A stretch of DNA of 64,000 bases from Mucilaginibacter pallidiroseus (lineage in GTDB: Bacteria > Bacteroidota > Bacteroidia > Sphingobacteriales > Sphingobacteriaceae): assembly GCF_007846085.1 (NCBI RefSeq), contig NZ_VOEJ01000004.1, positions 124,001-188,000 of the forward strand, written 5' to 3'. The translations under genes were made by a program, and so were the position numbers. Positions 17,720 through 25,780 of the stretch are shown here, one piece after another; position 1 is the first letter of the stretch; every line of letters starts with the position of its first letter. Below the pieces are notes generated by a model that worked only from the letters and a program-made list of their open reading frames with translations, did not search any database and was not told the DNA's origin.

Positions 17720-18970
17720 TTACACCAGGTATTCGAACAAGGTAGCATCCTTGTTAATTTCAATTACATTAAAGCGGTTTTCCTCCATGCGCTGCAGTAG
17801 GGCAGGGTAGTCTTCCGCGTTTTTTAGCTCGATGCCAACAAGGGCAGGGCCGTTCTCGCGGGATGTTTTTTTGATAAACTCGAAACGTGTAATATCATCA
17901 CCGGGGCCAAGCACGTTGGTCACAAATAGCTTTAAGGCACCCGGACGTTGCGGGAAACGTACAATAAAGTAATGCTTCAATCCCTCGTAAAGCAAAGATT
18001 TCTCCTTGATCTCGGCCATGCGCTCTATATCGTTGTTACCACCGCTGATAATGCAGACAACACGTTTGCACTTTATCTGATCGCGGATGGCATCCAACGC
18101 AGTTACCGCAAGTGCACCTGCTGGTTCAACTACTATGGCATCTTCGTTATAAAGCCTAAGTATAGTAGTACAAACTTTACCCTCGGGCACGGTTAGCATA
18201 TCGTCCAGTATCTCGCGGCAAATAGCAAATGTTTTATCGCCTACGCGTTTCACAGCAGCGCCGTCAACAAAGCGGTCAATATCGGTTAATGCAGTGTTTT
18301 CTCCTTTGGTTAAGGAGGTAAGCATTGATGGTGCGCCTTCCGGCTCAACACCAATCAGTTTTATGCCGGGTATCTGGTCTTTTAAATAGCTGCCTAATCC
18401 GGCTGCGAGGCCGCCGCCGCCAATGGGCATCACTATCACTTCGGGGTTGGGCAAATCCTGTAATAGCTCAACACCTACGGTTCCCTGTCCTTCAATAGTA
18501 CGGAAATCATCAAACGGCGGGATAAACGTCATGCCATTGGCTTCAGTATAAATTAGAGCTTCGCGCAGGCAATCGTCAAAGGTATCGCCGGTAAGTACCA
18601 GCTCTACGTTGCCATTACCGAACATTTCGGTTTGCTTTACCTTTTGCTGCGGGGTAATCTCGGGCATAAATATAACGCCCTTAATATCCTTGCGCTTGCA
18701 CGAGTATGCAACACCCTGGGCATGGTTGCCCGCACTGGCACAAACTACACCGCGGCTAAGCTGCTCATCGCTAAGCTGGCTTATCATGTTGTAAGCGCCC
18801 CTAAGTTTGTATGAACGAACGATCTGCTGATCCTCGCGTTTCAAATATATTTCACATTCGTATTTTGCCGAAAGGCGGGCATTGTATTCCAACGCGGTAT
18901 GCCTTACCACGCCTTTAAGCCGGTTGTAGGCGGCATCAAAATCCAAATGTACTTGCGTATCAGTATCCAT
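17720..18970 (-). CDS. ilvA: Threonine ammonia-lyase (threonine dehydratase)
   Basis: A 416-residue PLP enzyme that deaminates threonine to 2-oxobutanoate, the first committed step to isoleucine. The PLP lysine is in RSYKLRGAYN near residue 53, with the asparagine loop SAGNHAQGVAY and the glycine-rich phosphate loop PIGGGGLAAG. The C-terminal portion from HYFIVRFPQRPGALKLF is one ACT-like regulatory domain, shorter than the two-domain E. coli form (514 residues), so feedback by isoleucine is plausible. It is the last gene of the operon, 3 bp after leuA. Confidence 0.95.
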   Translation of the reverse strand: MDTDTQVHLDFDAAYNRLKGVVRHTALEYNARLSAKYECEIYLKREDQQIVRSYKLRGAYNMISQLSDEQLSRGVVCASAGNHAQGVAYSCKRKDIKGVIFMPEITPQQKVKQTEMFGNGNVELVLTGDTFDDCLREALIYTEANGMTFIPPFDDFRTIEGQGTVGVELLQDLPNPEVIVMPIGGGGLAAGLGSYLKDQIPGIKLIGVEPEGAPSMLTSLTKGENTALTDIDRFVDGAAVKRVGDKTFAICREILDDMLTVPEGKVCTTILRLYNEDAIVVEPAGALAVTALDAIRDQIKCKRVVCIISGGNNDIERMAEIKEKSLLYEGLKHYFIVRFPQRPGALKLFVTNVLGPGDDITRFEFIKKTSRENGPALVGIELKNAEDYPALLQRMEENRFNVIEINKDATLFEYLV

Positions 18971-18973
18971 TGC

Positions 18974-20140
18974 TTAGTTCTTTACCATGCGGGCAGCTAC
19001 AAGGCCCTGCAGGTCATCATCATTTATATCAAGTTTGCCATCGGCCAATATCAAAAAGCGTTGGTAAACTTCAGATAGTTCATCTTTATCAAACGTATGG
19101 CCCAAACGCTCCAGGTGGAATTTTAATGCATGGCGGCCGCTGCGTGCGGTAAGTACAATACTTGCGCTCGGGAAACCAACGTCCTCGGGCTTTATGATCT
19201 CGTAATTCTCACGATTTTTAAGGAACCCGTCTTGGTGTATGCCCGAGCTATGCGCAAAGGCGTTGGCACCAACAATAGCCTTATTTGGCTGTACCGGCAT
19301 ACGCATTTGGGCGCTTACCATGCGGCTAAGCTCGTAAAAGTTTTTGCTGTTGATGTTGGTATGCAAGCCAAGGGTTTGATGTACCTTAAGTATCATGACC
19401 ACTTCCTCGATAGAAGTGTTACCGGCACGTTCGCCTATACCGTTTATAGTGCCTTCAATTTGGCGGGCACCATTTTGCAAACCGGCAATAGCGTTGGCGG
19501 TAGCCAGGCCAAGGTCGTTATGGCAGTGTACGGATATAATCGCCTTATCAATATTTTTTACGTTCTCTTTCAAGAATTTGATCTTTGCGCCATACTGATC
19601 GGGCAGGCAGTAACCGTTGGTGTCAGGTATGTTTACAACCGTTGCACCTGCTGCAATAACGGCTTCAACCATTTGTGCAAGGAAAACCACATCGGCCCTG
19701 CCTGCGTCTTCGGCGTAAAACTCGATATCTTCAACGCTTTTTTTAGCATATTTTACAGCATCAACGGCGCGTTGCAAAATCTCTTCTCGGGTGCTGTTGA
19801 ACTTGTGCAGAATATGCTGATCTGATGAGCCTATACCGGTATGGATACGTGGATGTTTGGCATATTTAAGCGCTTCAACAGCCGAATCGATATCGCCTTT
19901 ATTTGCACGTGTAAGCGCACAAACCGTTGGTGCGGAAACCGCTTTAGATATCTCTACAACACTCTGGAAATCGCCGGGACTTGACACCGGGAAACCTGCT
20001 TCAATTATATCCACGCCAAGCGTTTCCAGCTCGCGGGCTATCTCAATCTTCTCGGGGGTTGTCAGCTGGCAACCCGGCACTTGCTCGCCATCACGCAGGG
20101 TGGTGTCAAATACGTAAACGCGGTTTGGATCGTGTAACAT
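18974..20140 (-). CDS. leuA: 2-isopropylmalate synthase, short form
   Basis: A 388-residue protein that condenses acetyl-CoA with 2-oxoisovalerate. The catalytic TIM barrel begins [13 protein letters not shown], with the metal-binding [10 protein letters not shown] and the [10 protein letters not shown] signature, and the linker [11 protein letters not shown] follows. The chain ends about where the catalytic part of the family ends; the C-terminal LeuA dimer/regulatory domain that binds leucine in longer homologues (about 510-520 residues) is not present. Citramalate or homocitrate synthase is a less likely alternative given the surrounding leuBCD genes. Confidence 0.93.
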   Translation of the reverse strand: MLHDPNRVYVFDTTLRDGEQVPGCQLTTPEKIEIARELETLGVDIIEAGFPVSSPGDFQSVVEISKAVSAPTVCALTRANKGDIDSAVEALKYAKHPRIHTGIGSSDQHILHKFNSTREEILQRAVDAVKYAKKSVEDIEFYAEDAGRADVVFLAQMVEAVIAAGATVVNIPDTNGYCLPDQYGAKIKFLKENVKNIDKAIISVHCHNDLGLATANAIAGLQNGARQIEGTINGIGERAGNTSIEEVVMILKVHQTLGLHTNINSKNFYELSRMVSAQMRMPVQPNKAIVGANAFAHSSGIHQDGFLKNRENYEIIKPEDVGFPSASIVLTARSGRHALKFHLERLGHTFDKDELSEVYQRFLILADGKLDINDDDLQGLVAARMVKN

Positions 20141-20160
20141 AGTTATATTAGATTTAAGAC

Positions 20161-20285
20161 GTTAGATATGAGATTTGAGACTGCTCCTTCAAATCAGTGA
20201 TCTTTCATCAATTTTCTTAATTTATTTTAGTTGATATCGTCGGCTGCAAGATCTCAAGTCTCACATCTCAATACTCATATCTATT
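20161..20285. repeat. Imperfect inverted repeat in leuA-methyltransferase gap
   Basis: The left arm GTTAGATATGAGATTTGAGA (20161) is mirrored by a right arm at about 20255-20285 containing GTCTCACATCTCAATACTCA. The right arm runs into the stop codon of the methyltransferase gene. It is one of several unrelated palindromes that separate genes of this operon. Confidence 0.65.
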
Positions 20286-21036
20286 CTTTTACTGCTATAA
20301 ACCTTAAACGAACGTAGTCGGCGTACCATTGGCCGTTATCTTCGTAGTAAGGTTGCAGTATGTCGGTTATCTCGTTTAGCACAGCGGGCATGTCTTCTGC
20401 CGCTATTTCGCCAAAGAAATTTGGCCCAAACATATTAAGCCATTTGCCAACTCCCTGGCGGCCATCCTGCAAAAGTGTTTTGCGATCAAAGTGTACCATA
20501 AAGGTAACTCTAAAACCGGCTGCTTCCAACTTTGCGGCATATTGCGCCGGCGACGGAAAATACCACGGGTTATTTTGCTCAGCGCTATCATGCCCTCGCT
20601 GCTTCAGCACTCGTGCTGTAGCAGCTATCATTTGTTTCATGTTGCCTTTGCCACCCATTTCGGCTACAAAGCGGCCGCCTGTTTTTAAGGCATCGTAAAC
20701 ACACTTAATGGCAGCATCAGCATCTTTTATCCAATGCAATGTGGCGTTAGAGAACACAGCATCAAACGGGTCGTCAAATTCAAAACCGGTACCATCAGCC
20801 ACAAAAAAATCCACGTTATTAAATGTTTCACGTGCCTTCTGTATCATCTCGGGCGATGCATCGATGCCGGTAACCACTGCGCCTTGTTTCTGGATTTCGC
20901 TGGTTAGATACCCCGTGCCGCAGCCCAGGTCAAGGACATGTTCGCCGGGTTTAACGTCCAACACTTCCAGCACACTCTCGCCGTATTGAAATACGAAGGA
21001 GTGTTTATCATCATATAATTCAGCGTTCCATTTCAT
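20281..21036 (-). CDS. SAM-dependent methyltransferase, trans-aconitate methyltransferase-like
   Basis: 251 residues when started at MKWNAELYDDKHSF (21036). The class I Rossmann SAM motif is VLDLGCGTGYLTSEI, followed by GIDASPEMI (acidic end of strand 2), the DAVFSNATLHWI block and a C-terminal substrate cap with PSPAQYAAKLEAAGF. The WN-LYD start, the NA-L-W motif and the pattern of the cap resemble trans-aconitate 2-methyltransferase (Tam). The gene lies between leuA and leuB. Because the yeast enzyme Tmt1 methylates both trans-aconitate and 3-isopropylmalate, a role on a leucine-pathway carboxylate is an attractive inference, not shown by the sequence. Confidence 0.85.
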   Translation of the reverse strand: MKWNAELYDDKHSFVFQYGESVLEVLDVKPGEHVLDLGCGTGYLTSEIQKQGAVVTGIDASPEMIQKARETFNNVDFFVADGTGFEFDDPFDAVFSNATLHWIKDADAAIKCVYDALKTGGRFVAEMGGKGNMKQMIAATARVLKQRGHDSAEQNNPWYFPSPAQYAAKLEAAGFRVTFMVHFDRKTLLQDGRQGVGKWLNMFGPNFFGEIAAEDMPAVLNEITDILQPYYEDNGQWYADYVRLRFIAVKE

Positions 21037-21043
21037 CTTTTCT

Positions 21044-21133
21044 GAGCTTAAAGCTAAAAGCAAAGGGCTTAAAGCTTTTTAACATTTAAATATCGTCTTT
21101 ATGCTTTCGGCTTTTACCTTTCAGCTTTAAGGC
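21044..21133. repeat. Imperfect inverted repeat between methyltransferase and leuB
   Basis: A left arm with GAGCTTAAAGCTAAAAGCAA is mirrored by a right arm with GGCTTTTACCTTTCAGCTTT and AAGGC up to the leuB stop at 21134. The arms lie at 21044-21080 and about 21100-21133. Confidence 0.65.
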
Positions 21134-22204
21134 TTACAAATACTCCAATACCTTCTGCCCCATTGCGGTGGTGCCTAATATTTTTGCCTTGTCGGTATTG
21201 GCGTCGGCAATGTCGCCGGTGCGGTAGCCGTCTTTAAGGGCTTTGTCTATCGCATCTGTAATCTTTTTAGCTTCTTCTTTTAAGCCAAAGCTGATCTCAA
21301 GCATCAAGGCAACCGATAGAATAGAAGCCAGCGGGTTTGCTTTGTCCTTCCCTGCAATATCATGTGCCGAACCGTGGATAGGCTCAAAGAAACCCGTGCC
21401 ATCACCTATAGAAGCTGATGCAAGCATACCCATTGAGCCCGCAATCTGCGAGGCTTCGTCGGTAAGAATATCGCCAAAAAGGTTGGCGGTTAATACCACA
21501 TCAAACTTTTTAGGGTTTTTAACCAGCTGCATAGCCGCATTGTCAATAAACATATGCTCAGTTTCTACATCCGGGTATTGTTTAGCCAGTTCCTGCACCA
21601 CTTCGCGCCACAGGCGTGAGGCCTCTAACACGTTTGCCTTATCAACAGAGCAAAGTCTTTTACTACGCGCCCGAGCTGCCTCAAATGCTTTAGTGGCAAT
21701 GCGCTCAACCTCGTAACGGTGGTATATCATCAGGTCGGAAGCGGTGTTGCCATCCTCGCTGCGTTTTTTCTCGCCGAAATATACGTCGCCGGTCAATTCG
21801 CGGAAAAACAGAATATCTGTTCCTTTTAATATTTCGGGTTTCAGGCTGGAAGCATCAAGCAATTCATCGAAAAGCATTATAGGGCGCAAGTTGGCGTAAA
21901 GGCCCAATTCCTTGCGGATTTTTAAAAGACCTTGCTCCGGGCGCACCTTTGCAGACGGGTCATTATCGTATTTGATGTGACCTATGGCGCCAAACAAAAT
22001 GGCGTCACTCGCTTTTGCTTTTTCTAAAGTTTCATCTGGCAGTGGGCTACCTGTAGCCTCAATGCCTGCATGACCCATCAAGGCCTCATCAAAGGTAAAT
22101 TCGTGGCCAAACTGGCTGCCTATCTTTTCAAGTACCGCTTTGCCCCAGGTAGTTACTTCCGGGCCTATCCCGTCGCCGGGTATTACTAATATGTGTTTTT
22201 TCAT
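21134..22204 (-). CDS. leuB: 3-isopropylmalate dehydrogenase
   Basis: A 356-residue NAD-dependent oxidative decarboxylase that turns 3-isopropylmalate into 2-oxo-4-methylvalerate. Motifs include the N-terminal GDGIGPEV, the substrate-binding arginine region AKVRPEQGLLKIR, the dimer-interface FRELTGDVYFG, the catalytic Lys in SVDKANVLEASRLW, the metal-binding DEAS and the nucleotide site GSAHDIAGKDKANP. The start ATG lies 2 bp after a G-rich repeat that occupies the usual ribosome-binding position. Confidence 0.97.
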   Translation of the reverse strand: MKKHILVIPGDGIGPEVTTWGKAVLEKIGSQFGHEFTFDEALMGHAGIEATGSPLPDETLEKAKASDAILFGAIGHIKYDNDPSAKVRPEQGLLKIRKELGLYANLRPIMLFDELLDASSLKPEILKGTDILFFRELTGDVYFGEKKRSEDGNTASDLMIYHRYEVERIATKAFEAARARSKRLCSVDKANVLEASRLWREVVQELAKQYPDVETEHMFIDNAAMQLVKNPKKFDVVLTANLFGDILTDEASQIAGSMGMLASASIGDGTGFFEPIHGSAHDIAGKDKANPLASILSVALMLEISFGLKEEAKKITDAIDKALKDGYRTGDIADANTDKAKILGTTAMGQKVLEYL

Positions 22205-22206
22205 GT

Positions 22207-22231
22207 GCCCCCTAACCCCCTAAAGGGGGAA
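22207..22231. repeat. CCCTAACCCC/GGGGGAA-family repeat in the leuB leader
   Basis: GCCCCCTAACCCCCTAAAGG followed by GGGAA. On the leuB strand the sequence reads as two G5 runs separated by TTA, ending 2 nt before the ATG. Related copies occur at 56449-56469 and inside the murD and ftsW reading frames. Confidence 0.75.
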
Positions 22232-22243
22232 TTGGTTTTTTTA

Positions 22244-23038
22244 TTAATTATTTGTTCCGCGCACTTCTTTTAGTTTCATAACCATCAGTTGTGCGTCGGT
22301 TTCAATCCATTTATTATACTCATCGATCGCGAGCAGACGATCTGCATCGCTAATGTAGCCTTCCTCAACCATTTGGATAGATTGCGCTACAGACGACCAT
22401 ATGCCTACTTTCTTGCTGAAGTTTGCCTCGCCTTTTTTGTAAGCTTCGTTGGCTTCCAATATTTCTATTGATGATAATCCTGCGTCGGCAAATAGCCCCG
22501 GAAGGTCGTCAGCCATCAAATTGTCCATGCCGGCCTCGGCTCGCCACCTCAAAAAAGTAGCATAAAACTGGCGCATACTTGCTGGTGGCTCGGGCTGCCA
22601 TTCAAGCAACTCGTGGTTATAATCTAATACAGACAGTATACCACCCGGCTTCAGCATCGATCTTAGCTTGATGATGGCCGCAAGCGGATCATTAAGCCAT
22701 TGCAGCACCCTTGCCGTCACAATCAGGTCGAACTTTTCTGACGGGTCAAAGGCAAAAAGATCGGCATGGTGCAATTCAAGGTTGCTTACGTCGGCATAGG
22801 TTTGTTTACCGCTATCAATGAAGTATGCGGTGTTATCAATGCCAGTTACATGCCCGGCAGCACCAACCCTTTCGGCTATACCTGCAGATATTGCACCGGT
22901 ACCACAGCCCACATCCAAAACGCGCCAGCCTTGCTGCAGTAAAGGCAGCAGGGTAGCATAGTCGGCTTCCAGGCTGCGATCATCAAATAATTTAGCAGTG
23001 CCTTCGCCTTCGCGCTGTATATGTTTTTGCTGGTTCAT
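22244..23038 (-). CDS. Class I SAM-dependent methyltransferase
   Basis: 264 residues. The SAM-binding motif is VLDVGCGTGAISAGIAERVG, then VTGIDNTAYFI, the acidic loop HHADLF, and motif IV VTARVLQWLNDP followed by the post-IV LKPGGILSVLDYNHEL. The C-terminal half is helical with no family-specific motif that I recognise. The substrate is unknown; UbiE/COQ5-like or antibiotic-type small-molecule methyltransferases are the nearest descriptions. It sits between leuB and leuD, making this the second methyltransferase embedded in the operon, and is only distantly similar to the first. Confidence 0.85.
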   Translation of the reverse strand: MNQQKHIQREGEGTAKLFDDRSLEADYATLLPLLQQGWRVLDVGCGTGAISAGIAERVGAAGHVTGIDNTAYFIDSGKQTYADVSNLELHHADLFAFDPSEKFDLIVTARVLQWLNDPLAAIIKLRSMLKPGGILSVLDYNHELLEWQPEPPASMRQFYATFLRWRAEAGMDNLMADDLPGLFADAGLSSIEILEANEAYKKGEANFSKKVGIWSSVAQSIQMVEEGYISDADRLLAIDEYNKWIETDAQLMVMKLKEVRGTNN

Positions 23039-23112
23039 TGGTTTATTTGTTCAGTGGTTTATTTGTAAAATAGTTTGTGGTTTAGCCATCACTACTCACA
23101 AATTACCACTTA

Positions 23113-23703
23113 CTATCTCACAGCTTCAAATTGCTCTACTTTGTCTTTCTGGCTTAGTATATAGTCAATATCATCATAGCCATTTATCATGCAGGCCTTT
23201 TTGTAGGGGTTTACCTCAAAACTTTCCTGCTCGCCGGTTGCTACAATTTTGATGAATTGATCTTGCAGGTCAATTTCTATCTGCGTTTCGTGATCTGCAT
23301 AAATCGCATCAAAGATCTTCTGCAGAAAATCGTCACTAACCTGTACAGGCAGCAAGCCGTTGTTAAGAGCGTTGCCCTTAAAAATGTCGGCAAAAAAGCT
23401 GCTCACCACAGCATCAAAGCCATAATCAGATATGGCCCAGGCTGCGTGCTCGCGGCTGCTGCCGCAACCAAAGTTTTTGCCTGCTACCAATACCTTGCCG
23501 CTAAACAATGGGTTGTTCAAAACGAAATCCTGTTTTGGATGATCGTTATCATCGAAACGCCAATCGCGGAACAGGTTATTGCCAAAGCCATCACGCGTGG
23601 TGGCCTTTAAAAAACGCGCCGGTATAATCTGGTCCGTATCAATGTTCTCGATAGGCAGCGGCACCGCGCTTGTTTGTATATGTTTGAATATTTTAGTCGC
23701 CAT
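23113..23703 (-). CDS. leuD: 3-isopropylmalate dehydratase small subunit
   Basis: A 196-residue swivelling subunit of isopropylmalate isomerase, which with LeuC interconverts 2- and 3-isopropylmalate. Motifs are the N-terminal [13 protein letters not shown], the [16 protein letters not shown] active-site loop and [18 protein letters not shown]. Length is standard. It should be coupled to leuC, but here a 496-bp insertion separates the two; the tip of that element lies 8 bp upstream of the leuD start. Confidence 0.96.
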   Translation of the reverse strand: MATKIFKHIQTSAVPLPIENIDTDQIIPARFLKATTRDGFGNNLFRDWRFDDNDHPKQDFVLNNPLFSGKVLVAGKNFGCGSSREHAAWAISDYGFDAVVSSFFADIFKGNALNNGLLPVQVSDDFLQKIFDAIYADHETQIEIDLQDQFIKIVATGEQESFEVNPYKKACMINGYDDIDYILSQKDKVEQFEAVR

Positions 23704-23711
23704 TTTGTGTT

Positions 23712-24205
23712 GTCTGAACTCGAATTTTTTGAATTCAAAGAATTTTTTGAATTGCTGTTCTGATTAAATTTTACTGTACTTGTTGTTTAGCAGTCTTTTA
23801 AATTCAAGACTTTGACTGCCAAAATTTTATAAGAAGCCCTGTTTTAACATTATAAGCTTCAAGATAATTTATAGCTTGAGCAAGGTGTACATTTTCTAAA
23901 GTTATGATTGCCTTAAGCTCAACCATAATTTCGCCTTCAATAAAAAAATCAACACGACGGCTACCTATCTGTTCTCCTTTGTAAAAGATAGGCATTTCCA
24001 TCTCTCGTATAAATCTTAAGCCGTTTTCTGCTAACTCGATTTCTAAAGCTCTTTGATAAATCACTTCCTGGAAACCATTTCCTAAAGTGCTATGCACTTT
24101 CATAGCGCAGCCAATGATTTTGCTTGTGCAATCATTAAACTGCTCGGGTTTTCTTTTTATATTCCATTCTTTTAATTCACCAATTCTTTAAATTCGAGTT
24201 CAGAC
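23712..24205. mobile_element. GTCTGAAC-ended cassette carrying a GxxExxY gene, inserted between leuC and leuD
   Basis: The 494-bp segment is bounded by perfect inverted 16-bp ends, GTCTGAACTCGAATTT at 23712-23727 and its reverse complement at 24190-24205. Subterminal AAAGAATT/GAATT tracts extend the similarity. Inside is one decayed GxxExxY-family ORF. The right end supplies the TGA stop of leuC and the left end is 8 bp from the leuD ATG, so the cassette occupies the whole gap. The same ends recur at 9977, 10062, 10148, 10224, 29484 and 42213 without this gene. No clear target duplication was seen. Confidence 0.7.
23764..24121 (-). pseudogene. GxxExxY protein (PD-(D/E)XK nuclease-like), frameshifted
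   Basis: The open frame 23804-24103 gives 99 residues beginning MKVHSTLGNGFQEVIY, which contains the name-giving G-x-x-E-x-x-Y. The RRVDFF and VELKA pair matches the D...ExK core of PD-(D/E)XK folds. Family similarity continues upstream of the ATG in the same frame (SKIIGCAM), but no ATG, GTG or TTG is available before a TAA. At the 3' end the frame stops early after KFWQSKS; dropping one base from the four-base run at 23821-23824 restores FGSQSLEFKRLLNNKYSKI with a stop at 23764, a typical family C-terminus. It is therefore probably a recent pseudogene, or a sequencing error at a homopolymer. Confidence 0.75.
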
Positions 24206-25615
24206 CAATTCCTCTTCCTTCAAAAACTCCCTTATATCCGTTACCTTACCGGTAATGGCGCTGGCTGCTGCTGTGAGCGGGCTGGCCAAAAAGGTGCGGC
24301 TATTGGGTCCTTGGCGGCCTTCAAAGTTTCGGTTTGATGTAGAAACACAGTATTTGCCTGCAGGTATTTTGTCTTCATTCATGCCAAGGCATGCGCTGCA
24401 ACCGGGCTCGCGTAGCGGGAAACCTGCGGCATCAAATATTTTGTCCAATCCCTCGCGGATGGCTTGCTCCTGCACTTGTTTTGAGCCGGGCACTACCCAA
24501 ACGGTAACACCGTCGGCCTTGTGTTTGCCTTTCACAAAATCAGCAACCTGGCGCAGGTCCTCGATACGTGAATTGGTACAGCTGCCGATGAAAACATAGT
24601 CGATAGGTTTGCCCAATAACTGTTCATCATCATGCAAGCCCATGTAATCAAGGGCCTTTTTGTATGATCCTTGTTCTTTAACATCAAAAGATGTAGTCTC
24701 TGGTACGTGCTGTGTTACGCCGATACCCATTCCCGGATTAGTACCATAGGTAATCATCGGCTCAATATCTTCGGCATTAAAGCGTAGTACGCTATCAAAC
24801 TCGGCATCTTCATCAGAGTAGAGGGTTTGCCAGTAAGCAACAGCTTTGTCCCACTCTTCGCCTTTCGGCGCAAATTCACGGCCTTTAACGTAGTTAATGG
24901 TCGTTTCGTCGGGCGCTATCAATCCGCAACGGGCACCCATTTCAATGCTCATGTTACAGATGGTCATGCGGCCTTCCATGCTTAACGAGCGGATGGTATC
25001 GCCGGCATATTCAACCGCGTAACCTGTACCGCCTGCAGCAGATATTTTTGAGATGATGTAAAGGATGATATCCTTTGCACCAACGCCGTTTTGCAATTTG
25101 CCGTTTACTTCAATCTTCATTCTTTTTGGGCGCGATTGCAGTAAACATTGAGTAGCCAATACCTGCTCAACCTGCGATGTACCTATGCCAAAAGCAATAG
25201 CACCAAATGCGCCGTGAGTAGAGGTGTGGCTGTCGCCGCAAACATAAGTGCAACCCGGACGGGTAACACCCAGCTCGGGCCCTATAACGTGGACGATACC
25301 CTGGAAAGGATGCCCCAAACCATACAGTTCGATACCGAACTCTGCACAGTTTTTTGTAAGCATATCTACCTGGTAGCGGGAAAGTTCTTCTTTAATGGGT
25401 AAATGCTGGTCCCAGGTTGGGACGTTGTGGTCGGCCGTGGCAACGGTTTGTTTTGGCCTGAAAACGGGTAGCCCTCTTGCGCGCAAACCATCAAATGCCT
25501 GCGGACTGGTTACCTCGTGAATAAAATGCGTGTCGATGTATAAAATATCCGGAAAGCCCTCAGCGCTACTGACGACGTGAGCGTCCCATATCTTATCAAA
25601 TAATGTCTGTCCCAT
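24200..25615 (-). CDS. leuC: 3-isopropylmalate dehydratase large subunit
   Basis: 471 residues from [15 protein letters not shown] (25615); the ATG seven codons earlier adds residues unlike the family. It is an aconitase-type hydro-lyase with a [4Fe-4S] cluster bound by three cysteines, visible in [12 protein letters not shown] and CSACLGMN. The [15 protein letters not shown] motif and the C-terminal [10 protein letters not shown] signature are present. It works with LeuD. The final codons end GTC TGA inside the inverted end of the inserted cassette, so the original 3' end may have been altered by the insertion. Confidence 0.96.
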   Translation of the reverse strand: MGQTLFDKIWDAHVVSSAEGFPDILYIDTHFIHEVTSPQAFDGLRARGLPVFRPKQTVATADHNVPTWDQHLPIKEELSRYQVDMLTKNCAEFGIELYGLGHPFQGIVHVIGPELGVTRPGCTYVCGDSHTSTHGAFGAIAFGIGTSQVEQVLATQCLLQSRPKRMKIEVNGKLQNGVGAKDIILYIISKISAAGGTGYAVEYAGDTIRSLSMEGRMTICNMSIEMGARCGLIAPDETTINYVKGREFAPKGEEWDKAVAYWQTLYSDEDAEFDSVLRFNAEDIEPMITYGTNPGMGIGVTQHVPETTSFDVKEQGSYKKALDYMGLHDDEQLLGKPIDYVFIGSCTNSRIEDLRQVADFVKGKHKADGVTVWVVPGSKQVQEQAIREGLDKIFDAAGFPLREPGCSACLGMNEDKIPAGKYCVSTSNRNFEGRQGPNSRTFLASPLTAAASAITGKVTDIREFLKEEELV

Positions 25616-25621
25616 TGGTTC

Positions 25622-25778
25622 TAAGTGAAAAGTCAAAAGTAAAAAGTCAAAAGTAAAAAAGCAGAATTATCGGTTTTTCATTTTCAACTAAGCACTTTAC
25701 TATGCTTTTAAGCAAAAAGCCAAAAGTATAAAGCGGATGTCTGACTTTCCACTTTATACTTTCAACTTGGTACTTTAA
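25622..25778. repeat. Low-complexity palindromic repeat between ilvC and leuC
   Basis: Direct copies of AAGTCAAAAGTAAAA near 25629 and 25644 are partly mirrored by CTTTCCACTTTATACTTTCA near 25744-25763. It is non-coding and typical of the gap-filling palindromes of this operon. Confidence 0.55.
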
Positions 25779-25780
25779 TA

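Noticed and set aside
19130..19825. Long plus-strand ORF of 231 codons opposite leuA
   Set aside because: It lies entirely within the well-conserved leuA frame on the other strand; its product is cysteine- and tyrosine-rich without domain motifs.
23712..24205. Classical insertion sequence
   Set aside because: There is no transposase ORF of any DDE, Y1 or serine type in the 494 bp and no visible target-site duplication, so I call it a cassette with repeat ends only.
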